Notes under the pieces: generated by a model | What the model saw: the letters and a program-made list of their open reading frames with translations, nothing else | What the model was told of the DNA's origin: nothing | Databases searched by the model: none | Shown here: positions 37,467-47,760 of the stretch, piece after piece | Position numbering within the stretch: the stretch's first letter is position 1 | Layout of the letters: each line of letters begins with the position of its first letter | Translations under genes and position numbers: made by a program | Assembly (NCBI GenBank): GCA_963751335.1 | Contig: CAVVUB010000001.1 | Location: forward strand, 496,001 to 560,000 | DNA: 64,000 nucleotides | Direction of reading: 5' to 3' | Origin: Bog-473 sp963751335 | Lineage (GTDB): Bacteria > Actinomycetota > Acidimicrobiia > Acidimicrobiales > RAAP-2

Positions 37467-38235
37467 GTGACCGACTCCTCCCCCACGCTGGTGCGGCGCC
37501 GTCAGGACGGGCACGTCCTCGTGATCGCGCTCGATCGGCCGGAAAAGCGCAATGCCGTCGACCGCGCCTTGGCCGACCAGCTCGACGGGGCCCTCAACGA
37601 GCTCGACGACAATCTCGAGCTCTGGGCGGGTGTCCTGACCGGCACACGCCAGATGTTCAGCGCCGGCAGTGACCTCACCAGCGGTGGCGACTATGTGACG
37701 GAGCGCGGCGGCGAGTACGGGATCATCCGGCGGTCGCGGCGCAAACCGCTCATCGCGGCCGTCGAAGGGTTCGCACTCGGCGGTGGGCTCGAGATCGTGC
37801 TCTCGTGCGACATGGTGGTCGCCTCGACCGAGGCGCGCTTCGGCCTCCCAGAGGTGAGCATCGGCGTGATTCCGACCTGCGCCGGCCTGTTTCGAGGCCC
37901 ACAGGCACTCCCGCCCAACGTCGCCCGCCAACTCATCTTGACCGGCCGCCCGCTCGACGCCCGCGCGCGCCTACGAGCTCGGTCTGGTCAACGTGCTGAG
38001 CGAACCTGGGCGGGCCGAGGAGCAGGCGATCGAGTTGGCCCAGGAGGTCTGCACCAACGCGCCGGTATCGGTGCAGGCCTGTCTCGCCGCGTTCAACGAG
38101 CTGGCGGCCGAGGACGAGTCTCACGGCTGGGAGGCGACGAAGGAGGCGATGGCCACCGTGATGCGATCCGCCGACAGCCGGGAGGGCGTCAGCGCCTTCT
38201 TTGAGAAGCGGCCTCCGGTCTGGACCGGGCGCTAA
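37467..38235 (+). CDS. Enoyl-CoA hydratase/isomerase family protein (crotonase fold), one frameshift
   Basis: About 255 residues. HVLVIALDRPEKRNAVDRALADQL, FSAGSDL (oxyanion loop 1), VEGFALGGGLEIVLSCDMVVASTEARFGLPEVSIGVIP (oxyanion loop 2 with the catalytic Glu of LPE), then AYELGLVNVL after a shift near 37970 and a Gln/Glu-rich C-terminus. Hydrates or isomerises enoyl-CoA. GTG 37467 is chosen over GTG 37449 because the family N-terminus is short. It directly follows the IS30 remnant. Confidence 0.85.
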
Positions 38236-38338
38236 AGACCCGGGGACCCATCCGCCCCGGCTGGGGGCTGACGGCTGACGGCTGGCGGCTGACCACGTGC
38301 CATGCTCTGCGCACTGTCGAGTGCTTGGGGGTTGAACG

Positions 38339-40640
38339 GTGGGCAGGATCGAGTTCCAGGGCAAGATCGGCGATGATTGGCGCGACTCGGAGCCATGGTG
38401 GCCACCCACGCCGACTCCCCCTGAGAACGCACCCAATGTCGTCCTCGTCGTGCTCGACGACGTCGGTTTCGCCCAGCTCGGGTGTTACGGATCCGACATC
38501 GACACTCCCGCCATCGACCGCGTTGCCGGCGAGGGCATCCGCCTGACCAACTTCCACACCACGGCACTCTGCTCCCCCACCCGGGCCTGCCTCCTGACCG
38601 GGCGCAACCATCACCGCAGCGGTATGGGCCGGGTGGCGGACTTGGCCACGGGGTTTCCCGGGTACTGGGGCCGTCCACCACGAGAGAACGGATTCATTTC
38701 GGAGATCCTCAGAGCAAACGGCTATGCCACCTACGCCGTGGGAAAGTGGCACCTCAGCCCCGAGGAAGAGACCAACATGGCCGCCTCCAGGGCGAACTTG
38801 GCCGCTCGGCCGCGGTTTCGACCGCTGGTACGGCTTCCATGGTGGCGAGACCCACCAGTTCGTACCGGGGCTTTACCACGACAACCACTGCGTGCGCCCG
38901 CCGCGATCGATCGACGAGGGCTATCACCTCAGCGCCGACCTGGCCGACCGCGCCATCGAATTTCTCGGTGACGTCAGGGCGGTCGACGACACGCTGCCCT
39001 TCTTCTTGTATTTCGCGACCGGCGCCTGCCACTCGCCCCACCACGCGCCGGCCGATTGGATCGAACGTTACAAAGGGCACTTCGCCGGGGGTTGGGACGA
39101 GTGGCGTGAGGCGACCTTCGCCCGCCAGGTGGCCTCGGGCGTCATTCCCGAAGGAACGGTCCTCACACCCCGGCCGGCCTGGGTCCCGAGCTGGAACTCG
39201 CTGGATGACGCGGGAGCGTGAGCTGGCCGAACGTTTCATGGAGTGCTTCGCCGCCTTCCTCTCTTACACGGATCATCAGGTCGGGCGGGTGCTCGACTTC
39301 ATCGAAGACCTCGGGGAGACCGACAACACGGTCGTGATCGTGGTGTCCGACAACGGCGCCAGCTCCGAGGGTGGCAAGGAGGGCACCATCAACGAAGGTC
39401 GCATCTCGAACTTCGAGTTCGCGGGCGTCAACGAGATGCACCGGCGGATCGGTGAAATCGGTGGCCCCACGCAGCCACAACAACTACCCATGGGGATGGA
39501 CGATGGCCGGAAACACCCCCTTCAAGCGCTGGAAGCGCGAGGTCCACGAGGGCGGTGTCGCCGACCCCTGCATCGTGCGTGCCCCCGCACGTCTCCAGAG
39601 TGGCGGCGCTCTTCGCCACCAATATCGCCCACGCCATCGACGTCCTGCCCACGATCCTCGAGCTGGTCGGCGTCGACGTGCCCGAGGAGATCGAGGGCGT
39701 CGAGCAGTCTCACCTGGACGGGACAAGTTTCGCCTACGTGATCACTGACGGCGCCGATGACGTGCCCGGACGGCACCGCACCCAGCACTTCGAAATGTTG
39801 GGGTCCAGGGCGATCTACCACGACGGCTGGAAGGCAGTGACCTACCATCCGGTCGGTCCGGTGTACGACGACGGCTTGCGCTCGAATGCACCCTGGGACG
39901 AGGACGTCTGGGAGCTCTACCACGTCACCGAGGACGTCTCGGAGGCCCATGACCTTGCGTTCGAGCTCCCCGACAAGGTCGCCGAGCTCGTCGAGCTCTG
40001 GTGGGAGGAGGCCCGGCGCAACGACGTGCTTCCTCTCGACAATCGCGTGCTCGACGCCATCGCCCACAAGCACGATCGCCGCAAACCACAGGAGACCTAC
40101 CGGTACTTCCAGGATGGGGCGCAGGTACCCGAATGGGTGGCGGTCGACGTCCGCAACCGATCACACATCATTTCAGTGACGGTGGACGTGCCCGAAGGCG
40201 TTGTGCCCCAGGGCACGCTCCTCGCTCTCGGCTGCGTCTTGGGAGGCTGGTCACTCCACGTACTGGACGGCCGTCTCCGCTATGTCCACAACCTGCACGG
40301 GCAGCGGTGGTACGACGTAACGAGCGAATCGACGATTGGTTCGGGCCGCCATCTCCTCCAGTTGAAGTTCGAGAAGGACGAACTGCTCGGTGGCGAGGCC
40401 ACCTTGATCCAGGACGACAACGAAGTCGGTTCGGGCACCATCGACCGGTTTACACCCGTGGCGTTCAACGAGGTTGGGATCGGGCTGACTTGTGGTTACG
40501 AGTGGGGACCCGCCGTTGGGTCCGGCTACACGGCACCCTTCGGTTTCAACGGCACCATCGTGCGGGCCGAGGTCGCCGCGACAGGCCCGGTGGTTCGTGA
40601 CCCGGTCGCCGAGGTCGCCGCCATTCTCTCCATGCAGTGA
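38339..40640 (+). CDS. Arylsulfatase (AtsA-like, formylglycine-dependent), at least four frameshifts
   Basis: About 765 residues after correction. NVVLVVLDDVGFAQLGCYG (metal-binding Asp pair), formylglycine site CSPTRACLLTGRNHHRSGMG with Cys78, GKWHL, FFLYFATGACHSPHHAP, VVSDNGASSEGG, then a long C-terminal domain (WELYHVTEDVSEAHDLAFELPDKVAELV and a beta-rich tail). Hydrolyses sulfate esters; needs a formylglycine-generating enzyme encoded elsewhere. No signal peptide is visible. Shifts near 38810, 39205, 39490 and 39590. All metal-site motifs survive, so the breaks look like sequence errors. GTG start at 38339 is the first start codon of the frame. Confidence 0.85.
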
Positions 40641-40998
40641 GCACCACCGGCCCCAGCGGTCCACTTGGTGCTTCACGGCGGCCCGCAACCACGCCTCGCA
40701 ACTCCGGACTGCACCGGAGGACCTGGTGCGCGAGCACGGAATTGGTGAGTTCCCCGACCCGTGATCGGGCAGTCCCGGGGGCGCTGGCGTCGAGTCCGGC
40801 TTCACCTGGTCGGTGCTTGGTGTCGAAGTGGAAGCCAACGAGAAGACCTGACTCGATGATGCTCACACCTCGACCGTTCTGGAGGTACGAACGGTCTGAC
40901 TTGTCTGGCCTATACAGGCGCCTGCCGCCACTGGCGACAGGTGGCGACCGGTCGATACGACTGGCTGTGAGCCGACGGGGAGGGTTGAACCGTTCAAG
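40641..40998. other. Convergent intergenic region with inverted repeats, no gene recognised
   Basis: Between the sulfatase and GNAT genes. Holds a perfect 8-base inverted repeat GACCGTTC/GAACGGTC (40872-40879, 40889-40896) and, near 40920-40942, a near-perfect hairpin with arms CCTGCCGCCA and TGGCGACAGG. They may be bidirectional terminators. No open frame here looks like protein. Confidence 0.5.
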
Positions 40999-41427
40999 TC
41001 ACGGCAGCCGTTTCATCAAGAAGTGTTCTCCGTGACCGAGTGGCGTGTCTTCGGCGTACCCGATTTCTTCGTAACCGAGCTGCCGATAGAAGTCGGGAGC
41101 CTGAAAGGTATGCGTGTTCACGCGGATGACCCGAGAACCTCGTTTCTTCGCCTCGGTCTCGAATGAGCGTAAGAGCCCGGTCCCAAGCCGCCTCCCTCGA
41201 ATCGACGCTGCGACCCACAGCCACTCGACCATCGCGTAGCCACCCCAACTGAAGCCATCGATTCCGGCGCCGAGCTCGCCTTCATCATTTCGAAGAAAGC
41301 AGCTCATGGATCGGTATCCGTCGTACCCCGTTGCAGCAATATTGAATGCCACCAATCGCTCTCGAAGTTCAGCTACGGCCGCCTCGTCATGGACATCTGT
41401 GATCTCGAATACAGCCATCACCACCAT
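40999..41427 (-). CDS. GNAT-family N-acetyltransferase
   Basis: 142 residues, intact. Acetyl-CoA binding motif A: VEWLWVAASIRGRRLGTGLLRSFETEAKKRG, followed by motif B region DFYRQLGYEEIGYAEDTPLGHGEHFLMKRL. Acts on an unknown amine. The domain layout (GYDGYRSMSCFLRNDEGELGAGIDGFSWGGYA) resembles the small stand-alone GNATs annotated as aminoglycoside or general acetyltransferases. Start ATG 41427 or ATG 41418. Monocistronic, convergent with the sulfatase. Confidence 0.85.
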   Translation of the reverse strand: MVVMAVFEITDVHDEAAVAELRERLVAFNIAATGYDGYRSMSCFLRNDEGELGAGIDGFSWGGYAMVEWLWVAASIRGRRLGTGLLRSFETEAKKRGSRVIRVNTHTFQAPDFYRQLGYEEIGYAEDTPLGHGEHFLMKRLP

Positions 41428-41564
41428 GTTGACGGCACCTGACCTCGCCCGAATGATGGCCGGCGTAGCCGTCCCGTGCTGATCCTCAAGCGGCCAACCG
41501 TGCAGTCCGGCACTCGTCGATGAGGGCTCTTCCTGAGCCCGGCCACTACCCGTGAGTCGGGCGC

Positions 41565-41570
41565 TATGTT
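41565..41570 (+). promoter_or_regulatory. -10 box (TATGTT) for leaderless HAD mRNA
   Basis: TATGTT is 6 bases before GTG 41577. No ribosome-binding site is seen. Confidence 0.45.
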
Positions 41571-41576
41571 TCGCCG

Positions 41577-42191
41577 GTGACCGACTTCGGCATCGACTTC
41601 GTCCTGTTCGACCTTGGGGGCGTGCTCATCGAGCTCGGAGGAGTCGCCAGCCTTCAGGAACTGGCGGCGTCCGTCGGCAGCGTCGAAACATGGCATGAAT
41701 GGTTGTCCAGTCCGTCTGTGCGCACATTCGAGAAGGGCGAGTGCTCGGCAACAGAATTCTCTGCCCAGGTGGTCTCCGAATGGGGCCTCGATGTCGCCCC
41801 GGAGCGATTCTTGGAGATCTTTCGGGATTGGCCAATCGGCCCCTATCCGGGTGCTTCTGAGCTACTGGCGGAGGTCCAGCGATCGGTGCAGATCGGATGT
41901 CTCAGCAACACGAACTCCATGCATTGGGAGCACCAGACCTCGTCGTGGCCCGTGCTCGACCAGTTCGACTTCCGATTCCTGTCGTTCGAGCTTGGACTGG
42001 CCAAACCAGATCGCGCCATCTTTCAAGCGGTCGCCGATCTACTCCCATTTCGGAGGGAGCGGATCCTGTACCTCGACGATGCCGCCGTGAACTCGGATGC
42101 GGCGAGATCCTTCGGTTTTCGATCGGAGCGGGTGCGAGGCCTTGCCGGGGTGAGAAAGGTACTGGGCGAGGTCGGAGTCCTATCCACCTAG
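41577..42191 (+). CDS. HAD-superfamily hydrolase, subfamily IA
   Basis: 204 residues. Motif I FVLFDLGGVLIELGG (Asp nucleophile; DLGGV form as in YihX/acid-sugar phosphatases), motif II IGCLSNTN, motif III FELGLAKPDRAIFQAV, motif IV RILYLDDAAVNSDAARSFG. The cap is a small helical bundle (EWLSSPSVRTFEKGECSATEFSAQVV). Probably dephosphorylates a small metabolite; the second Asp of the usual DxD is Gly, normal for this subgroup. Leaderless GTG start predicted. Confidence 0.9.
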   Translation: MTDFGIDFVLFDLGGVLIELGGVASLQELAASVGSVETWHEWLSSPSVRTFEKGECSATEFSAQVVSEWGLDVAPERFLEIFRDWPIGPYPGASELLAEVQRSVQIGCLSNTNSMHWEHQTSSWPVLDQFDFRFLSFELGLAKPDRAIFQAVADLLPFRRERILYLDDAAVNSDAARSFGFRSERVRGLAGVRKVLGEVGVLST

Positions 42192-42254
42192 CGACCCGTC
42201 CTGTCCCGGCCACCTCGATGGCCGGACGGTCCTGCGGCACATCGGCCGACGGCG

Positions 42255-42452
42255 TTAGTCCTTTGGCTGGTCCCAGGTCGGATTCGCGAGCTCCCGGCGG
42301 AAGACCAGGTGCGAGCGACTGACGTCGTCGGCTCCGAGTTCCGCCACGGTCACGAGTTCCCAGCCTTCTCCGCCCTCATCGTTGAGAAATCGAGAGAGGG
42401 TGCTCGCCTCGGGATCGAGCTCCTCCACTTTGTACTCCCATTGGGTGGCCAT
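42255..42452 (-). CDS. Small DUF4177-like protein
   Basis: 65 residues: TQWEYKVEELDPEASTLSRFLNDEGGEGWELVTVAELG..., the WEYKV...LN..G..GWELV pattern of DUF4177. Cytoplasmic, function unknown. A TAGGTT box (42461-42466) sits 8 bases before the ATG on the minus strand, so the message is probably leaderless. A second, shorter protein of similar pattern lies at 58325-58474. Confidence 0.75.
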   Translation of the reverse strand: MATQWEYKVEELDPEASTLSRFLNDEGGEGWELVTVAELGADDVSRSHLVFRRELANPTWDQPKD

Positions 42453-42680
42453 AGACCGCGAACCTAGGTCTTGTACCGGCGACGTGTAATCACCCGATCG
42501 GGTGATTTGAGCCCCGTGCCCAACGTCGCCGCGGTGCCGGAGGATGGTGTGCAGCCGGAAGCTGCAGGCGACGCAGTGTCACGACAAGGGCATCCAGCAA
42601 AGGCGCCTGTTTGTGATGATGAGCTCGGCTGCCCGCCCGCGTCTCTCGTGATCATGAAGGCTCGGGAGGCCCGTCGAGGG

Positions 42681-43847
42681 TCAAGCGGTGCATGGCCCGT
42701 GGAGGAGCTCGAACATGTTGCCGTAGAAGAACCTCGAACGATCTTCTTCGCAGGAATCGGCGAGCGCTTCGTCGAACTTCTGCAACGGATTCCTGCCACC
42801 TTCCGGATGCGGGAAGTCGGTGGAGAACATGAAGAGCTCGGCACCCGACTGCTCAATCATCCAATCCACTGATTCCCCTGGGTACGGTGTGAACTTGAGA
42901 TGGCGGCGCACGTAGTCGGACGGAGTCAACGCGAGTCGCTGGAGTGGCTCTTCCGTACGGCGAAACGCCCGGATCCCGTAGTCGAGGTGGTGCATCCACG
43001 ACACCACCCAACCCGCCCCCTGCTCGATGCAGCCTCCACGCAGCTTTGGAAAGCGGTCGAAGAGACCGTCGTAGATCAGCGTTCCGAGGAACACCTCTGG
43101 AGAGTGTGGGATCGCCAGGAAGTCCTTCGATCGGACATTCTCACCACCGCCCAGATGATCTGGAACTGGCATCCCGTTGTTGTGAAAGGCACGGTCAAGG
43201 AGCCTCCCGCCGCCACCCACGTGCAGCACGAAGGGCACGTTCGCTTCGCTGAGCACGTCCCAGAAGCCATCGAGGTCCGGATGGGTCGGACCACGCGTGC
43301 CCGCGGCCGTCGAGGGAACCATGACTGCCGCGCAGCCGGCCTCGACCGCTTCGACGGCCAGAGTGATGGCGCGACCCGGATCGACCAAGGGGACGTAGGC
43401 CACAGGGAGCAGCCGCTTGTCCTGCGAACAGAAATGGACCATCGCCCTGTTCTGAGCCGAGCTGCCGGCGTAGAGACGGTCCTCGTTTTTGCCGGCGAAC
43501 CTCGCCGTGGCGAAGGTGGCGAACACGAGCTGGCCCTCGACTCCGAGTAGATCCAGGACACGGCTCCGCTCCGTCGGATCGAACGCACCCATGGCGTGCC
43601 ACCCCTTGTCCTGCATGAGACGGTCCTCAGCCAGCTTGGCTGCTCCTGCGTCCGTCCGCCGCGCTGCGGCTTTCGTGACCGCATCGGTGAGCAGCGCCGC
43701 GAGGCGATCACTCGTCACATCGCGCAGCAGGTCCTTGAACGCCGGGTCGACGAAGTCGTCGAGGAAGTCAGCGAGTTCCATGACATGACTGTCGGCGTCG
43801 AGAACGCTCCGCCCTCGCACATACGTGGTCGTCTCCACGGCGCTCAC
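42681..43847 (-). CDS. Amidohydrolase (amidohydrolase_2, ACMSD-like) metal-dependent hydrolase
   Basis: About 388 residues. SVLDADSHVMELADFLDDFVDP (start of the barrel, DxDxH in place of HxH), FVLHVGGGGRLLDRAF, CIEQGAGWVVSWMHHLDYGIRAFRR, and MFSTDFPHPEGGRNPLQKF with the conserved Asp before PHPEG. Family members decarboxylate or hydrolyse ring acids or amides with zinc. GTG 43847 is chosen because GGGAAAGG stands just upstream; the frame is open to 43910. Divergent from a TetR gene with a palindromic operator between them, so probably induced by its substrate. The preceding 42453-42680 stretch shows no gene. Confidence 0.86.
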   Translation of the reverse strand: MSAVETTTYVRGRSVLDADSHVMELADFLDDFVDPAFKDLLRDVTSDRLAALLTDAVTKAAARRTDAGAAKLAEDRLMQDKGWHAMGAFDPTERSRVLDLLGVEGQLVFATFATARFAGKNEDRLYAGSSAQNRAMVHFCSQDKRLLPVAYVPLVDPGRAITLAVEAVEAGCAAVMVPSTAAGTRGPTHPDLDGFWDVLSEANVPFVLHVGGGGRLLDRAFHNNGMPVPDHLGGGENVRSKDFLAIPHSPEVFLGTLIYDGLFDRFPKLRGGCIEQGAGWVVSWMHHLDYGIRAFRRTEEPLQRLALTPSDYVRRHLKFTPYPGESVDWMIEQSGAELFMFSTDFPHPEGGRNPLQKFDEALADSCEEDRSRFFYGNMFELLHGPCTA

Positions 43848-43863
43848 CAACCTTTCCCGTTCC

Positions 43864-43880
43864 GGTGACAAAGTGTCACC
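43864..43880. promoter_or_regulatory. Putative TetR operator (perfect 17-bp palindrome)
   Basis: GGTGACA-AAG-TGTCACC, arms of 7 with a 3-base centre, between the divergent amidohydrolase (starts 43847) and TetR (starts 43900) genes. A related half-site with ATGACACC abuts the TetR ATG. Confidence 0.7.
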
Positions 43881-43899
43881 AATGTGAAAGAATGACACC

Positions 43900-44562
43900 A
43901 TGAGCCCCAAGAGCGCAAGGGCACGCTCTTCGTCCGACCGAACCGCAGTCGCGGCTGGAGGTCGCCTAGGGAGTTCCGCACGCCGCGATGCCCTGCTTGA
44001 CGCAGCCGTGGCGCTGGTCAGAGCGAACGGTGTGCACGAGGTTTCGATGGAAGCGGTGGCCGAGCATGCCGGGGTCAGCCGACCGCTCGTCTACAAGCAT
44101 TTCGCCAACCGCGACGAGCTCATGACAACTGTGTACCGGCGGGAGGCATCGAAGTTGCACGCGGAGCTCGCATCGGAGGTGGCCGCGGCGGGCAGCGTAG
44201 AGGAGATGTACCGCGCCCTCCTGCGCGGCTCGATTCGGGCCTCCGTGGAGCGAGGCCAGGTCTTCACCGCCCTACGGGCCGCCGGAGGATGGAACCGGGA
44301 TATCCGCAGGGAGCAACGATCGAGAGACCGCGACACCGTTCGGGCCTTTGCCGGCGTGGCCGCCCGGCAGTACGGCTTGGACCGCGAACGCTCCATGTCA
44401 GTCACGGCAGTGCTGTTGGGCGCGCTCGATGCCGTCCTGGCGCAATGGCGCTTCGATCGACACGAGAAGAAGGGAATGATCCTCGAGGAGACGTACCTGG
44501 CCATGGTCGTCGGCGCCTATTCGGTGGCATCGACGAATCTCTCCGGATCCACTGTCGTCTGA
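43900..44562 (+). CDS. TetR-family transcriptional regulator
   Basis: 220 residues. HTH at residues ~28-75: ARRDALLDAAVALVRANGVHEVSMEAVAEHAGVSRPLVYKHFANRDELMTTVYRRE. All-helical ligand domain after it. A Ser/Arg-rich N-terminal tail of ~25 residues could contact DNA. Probably represses the divergent amidohydrolase and itself through the palindrome at 43864-43880. A hairpin overlaps its stop codon. Confidence 0.92.
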   Translation: MSPKSARARSSSDRTAVAAGGRLGSSARRDALLDAAVALVRANGVHEVSMEAVAEHAGVSRPLVYKHFANRDELMTTVYRREASKLHAELASEVAAAGSVEEMYRALLRGSIRASVERGQVFTALRAAGGWNRDIRREQRSRDRDTVRAFAGVAARQYGLDRERSMSVTAVLLGALDAVLAQWRFDRHEKKGMILEETYLAMVVGAYSVASTNLSGSTVV

Positions 44563-44572
44563 GCGACGACAG
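44552..44572 (+). terminator. Hairpin over the TetR stop codon
   Basis: Arms CTGTCGTC and GACGACAG (8 bp perfect) around TGAGC, with no T-run. Could be an actinobacterial hairpin-only terminator. The next 230 bases hold no gene other than the leader of the hydrolase. Confidence 0.45.
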
Positions 44573-44801
44573 AGTGACCCCCGGCTAAGTTCGAGGAGAA
44601 AGGATGGGCGTGTCCCTCAGGCGACCAGACCGTTTCCACCGGGCCAACCGTGCCGATATGCTCTTCGTCCAGACCCGCGCCACTGACGTTTGAGGTGGGA
44701 CGCACTTGGATCCGACGCCAAGTCGAGAGCCGGGGAACAGGACCACGTGGAGCGAGGTCGGCGGTACGCTTCGGGGCCACGTCGACCCGGGGGCAGGGAT
44801 C

Positions 44802-45593
44802 ATGAACATAGTCGAGGAAGTCTGCGAGCGCGGTGTTATCGAGCGACGAGTGGGCCTCAAGGTGGAGTCCGGAGAGGTCGTCCCGGGCATCGTCTGGCTT
44901 CCGGAGGCCGCGACAGGGCCCCGACCGACGGTGATCCTCGGTCACGGAGGTACGGTCCACAAGCGCGCCCCAGAGGTGCTCGGGCTCGCCCGACGCCTTG
45001 TGCGGCACCGGCACTACGCGGCCGTCGCCCTTGACGCCCCGGAGCACGGCGAGCGCATCACCGACAAGGAGGCGGCCCGGGCCAGGCGCCGTTCCGTCCA
45101 GGCTCGCATCGACCAGGGGGGCGACGCCGGCCTGCCCATGGCGATGGACGCCAATCAGGCGGCTGGGTTCGCCAGCCGGATGGCCACCCACGTCGAAGAG
45201 TTGAGCGCCTTGGTCGACGACCTCGTCTCGAGCGGGTTCAGCGACGACCGCCTGGGCTATTGGGGGCTGTCCATGGGTACCGGTATCGGCCTCCGATTCG
45301 TGGCCTCCCAACCCCGCATCAAGGCCGCCGTGCTCGGTCTGGCCGGCTTGGGTCCCGCTATGGGCGGAGGACAGTTCGAAACCGCGGCCCGCTCTCTACG
45401 TGTGCCGATCCTGTTTCTCCTCCAGTGGGACGACGAGTTGATCGCCCGCGACGCAGGTCTCGCTCTCTTCGATGCCATCGGCTCGACTGACAAGACCCTT
45501 CACGTCAACCCAGGGGGTCACGTCCAGGTGCCCGTCTTCGAGAACGACTCCGCCGAGTCGTTCTTCGTACGGCACCTCGGTGAGGGCGGGTAG
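44802..45593 (+). CDS. Alpha/beta-hydrolase (dienelactone hydrolase-like)
   Basis: 263 residues, intact. RPTVILGHGGTVHKRAPEVLGLARRL (oxyanion strand), nucleophile Ser in YWGLSMGTGIGLRF, acid Asp in LFLLQWDDELIARD, catalytic His in HVNPGGHVQVP. Chosen start ATG 44802 has GGGGGCAGGG before it, although the frame extends to 44706. Esterase or DLH-like hydrolase of unknown substrate; may work with the amidohydrolase region upstream. Confidence 0.85.
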   Translation: MNIVEEVCERGVIERRVGLKVESGEVVPGIVWLPEAATGPRPTVILGHGGTVHKRAPEVLGLARRLVRHRHYAAVALDAPEHGERITDKEAARARRRSVQARIDQGGDAGLPMAMDANQAAGFASRMATHVEELSALVDDLVSSGFSDDRLGYWGLSMGTGIGLRFVASQPRIKAAVLGLAGLGPAMGGGQFETAARSLRVPILFLLQWDDELIARDAGLALFDAIGSTDKTLHVNPGGHVQVPVFENDSAESFFVRHLGEGG

Positions 45594-45642
45594 CCCCGGT
45601 AGGGTTGGTCCCCGCCGAGCGAGCGCCAGACCGGCGATTTCG

Positions 45643-47713
45643 TCATTCGTTGACCACCACCCGGACCCGACCGAGGTTCAACGATCGGGCAAATGGCGTG
45701 CCGGAATCGCCCTCACGTTGGGAGGCGACACGTAGCGCCGGGAAGTAGGTACCCGGTTTGGAGAAGGCGTGGGTTGCGGTCAAATGGACCGTCTCCGGGG
45801 TCGGATCACCAAGCTCGGCGGCGTCCAGATACGTGCCGACGCCCTCGAAGTCCCATTCGGCCGACACCACCCGCCCCGGGGCGGACGGTACCTCGATCCG
45901 TGCGGTGAAGGTGACGGCTTCGCCCGCCGCCACCTCGGCGCGCTCGCCTCCGTTCACCTCGAGCTCGACCACGGGTTGGATCCCTTTGCGTTCCGCGGCC
46001 GACGCCGGCACCTGCACCTGGCCGTCGTGCACCCGGTATTCGCTGGTGGGCGGCGGGGCGATGCCCTGCTCGACCCATGCGCTCAGTTCGCGCAGCGCGT
46101 ACTGCAAAGTGCCCGAGTAGGCGATGGCGTGAGTCTCGAGCGACTCAGTCGTCGGGTCGGTGTGATTCGCGTTGTCGACGTACCAGAGCCGGTACTTCTC
46201 GTCGACGGTGGATCCTTCGACGACCTCGACCTTCTTTCGGTACCAGTCGGCCTGCCAGGGCAGAGCGTCCCCATCGTGGAGCGCTTCCACCACGATCATC
46301 TTCCCGTTGAAGCGACCGGTCGGGATCTGACCCGTGGCGCCGAGAGTGCCGGCCGCACCGATGTCCACCCTCCGCTGGGGGTACTTGGGCGATCCGTCGG
46401 GGTTCCGGAAGTAGTCGTAGACATCGGGGTAGTCGAAGTCGGGATTGGCCGGCGGGAATTGGTGACGGTGGTAGGTCTGCAGCGCGAGGAACCTGGAGTT
46501 GTCGATCCGGACCTCGTCACCGGTCTGGATGCCCTCGATGACGGCGGGATCGGCCATGATGTCGACCGTGTCGCCTACCGGTTCGAACACGAGGCCGATG
46601 TGACCCTTGCCGTCCGAGTCGATGCGGCCGAGTGAGACGGTCTTGCCCGCTGCCGCGCCGCTGATGATGATCACGTCAGCAGCCGTGAGATCGCCCGTGG
46701 GGACGCTCGACAGCTTGAGTTGCTGGCGTTGGCCGGCAATGACGTCGACTACGGTCGCCTCGTGTTGGACGCGCGCCGGCACGGACCGACGACGTCGGGT
46801 CGGTGCCGAGATAGCCCGGCTTGTTCCAGAAGTCGTCGAGATAGGTCGGGTCCAACACCGGCACGTAACTGGCGACCAGCACGAGCGGCCCTCCGCCCTG
46901 GGGTACGTAGTTGAACCACGCCTTGGGCGGGAACCCGGTCCGGGTGGCCTCTTCCAGCGCGGTGCGCTCCTCGTCGTTCAGCCCGGCGGAGGGGTCACCG
47001 CTTCCGCCCGGCTCGATCGCGTCGATGATCGACGGCCACTTGTCCTTCAGCACTCGGAGGGCGTTCACGCGCACCGTGAAACAATTGGGGATGGATTGCG
47101 GCGATCCCATGACGTAGGGAACGAACCCGTCCCACACGCCCGTCGTCATTTCCGCACTCGTGACCGTCTGGTAGGCGCCACCGCTCCCGCCGTAGAGATA
47201 GCCGTACGTGCGGTGCGGGCCGTAGATCTCGGCCGCCACGACGCGGGAGAACTTCGCGGCCTCAGCGTTGACCCGGTAGCCCCGAATCGTCGTGTCGGAC
47301 TGTCCGCGGGCCGACCCCTCCGCTGTGCGAGGGTTGTCGTTGCCGCCCATGTTCGTCTGCACCGAGTAGCCGCCACTCGAAAGGGCGAACGCGATGTTGC
47401 GCGGCGTGGCCTCCTCGCCGGCGAGCAACTGATGGGTCGCCTGGAAGAAGCGGCCCTGGTACTCCTCTTCCGGCGGGAAGCAGAACGAGAACTTGGCGTC
47501 GGTGCCGGTGAAGCCGCCGTGGACGTAGAGGTGGCGCGCCTTGAAGGGCGCCGCGCCGCCGTGCTGCGTGGTGATGCCGCCGGCGAACACCGGGGCGTCC
47601 GCCGGCTCGTCGCGCCACTCCCGGACATCGATGTACGGCTGATTGAAGCGCGGGTCGACAGAATCCGCGGTGACGAACAAGGCGCCACGTTCGTCGGTCT
47701 TCGATGCGGTCAT
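45643..47713 (-). CDS. Tannase/feruloyl esterase-like alpha/beta-hydrolase with C-terminal PKD-type domain, one frameshift
   Basis: About 690 residues. Part 1: PFKARHLYVHGGFTGTDAKFSFCFPPEEEYQGRFFQATHQLL, nucleophile elbow LYGGSGGAYQTVTSAEMTTGVWDGFVPYVMGSP. Part 2: after a shift near 46795, HDGDALPWQADWYRKKVEVV and YVDNANHTDPTTESLETHAIAYSGTLQYALRELSAWVEQGI (late catalytic His), then a PKD/Ig-like beta domain (GEAVTFTARIEVPSAPGRVVSAEWDFEGVGTY, TATHAFSKPGTYFPALRVAS). It resembles large hydrolases annotated as tannase or feruloyl esterase family, without a signal peptide. Likely cleaves an ester; specificity unknown. Confidence 0.6.
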
Positions 47714-47760
47714 GGTCACCACTCCCCCCTCGTGGGTGCGAGCGAACGCCCGTGCGATGG

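Noticed and set aside
40872..40942. Inverted repeats considered as a tRNA or integrase attachment site
   Set aside because: No cloverleaf arms or CCA-like end and no integrase nearby. A terminator role is more likely.
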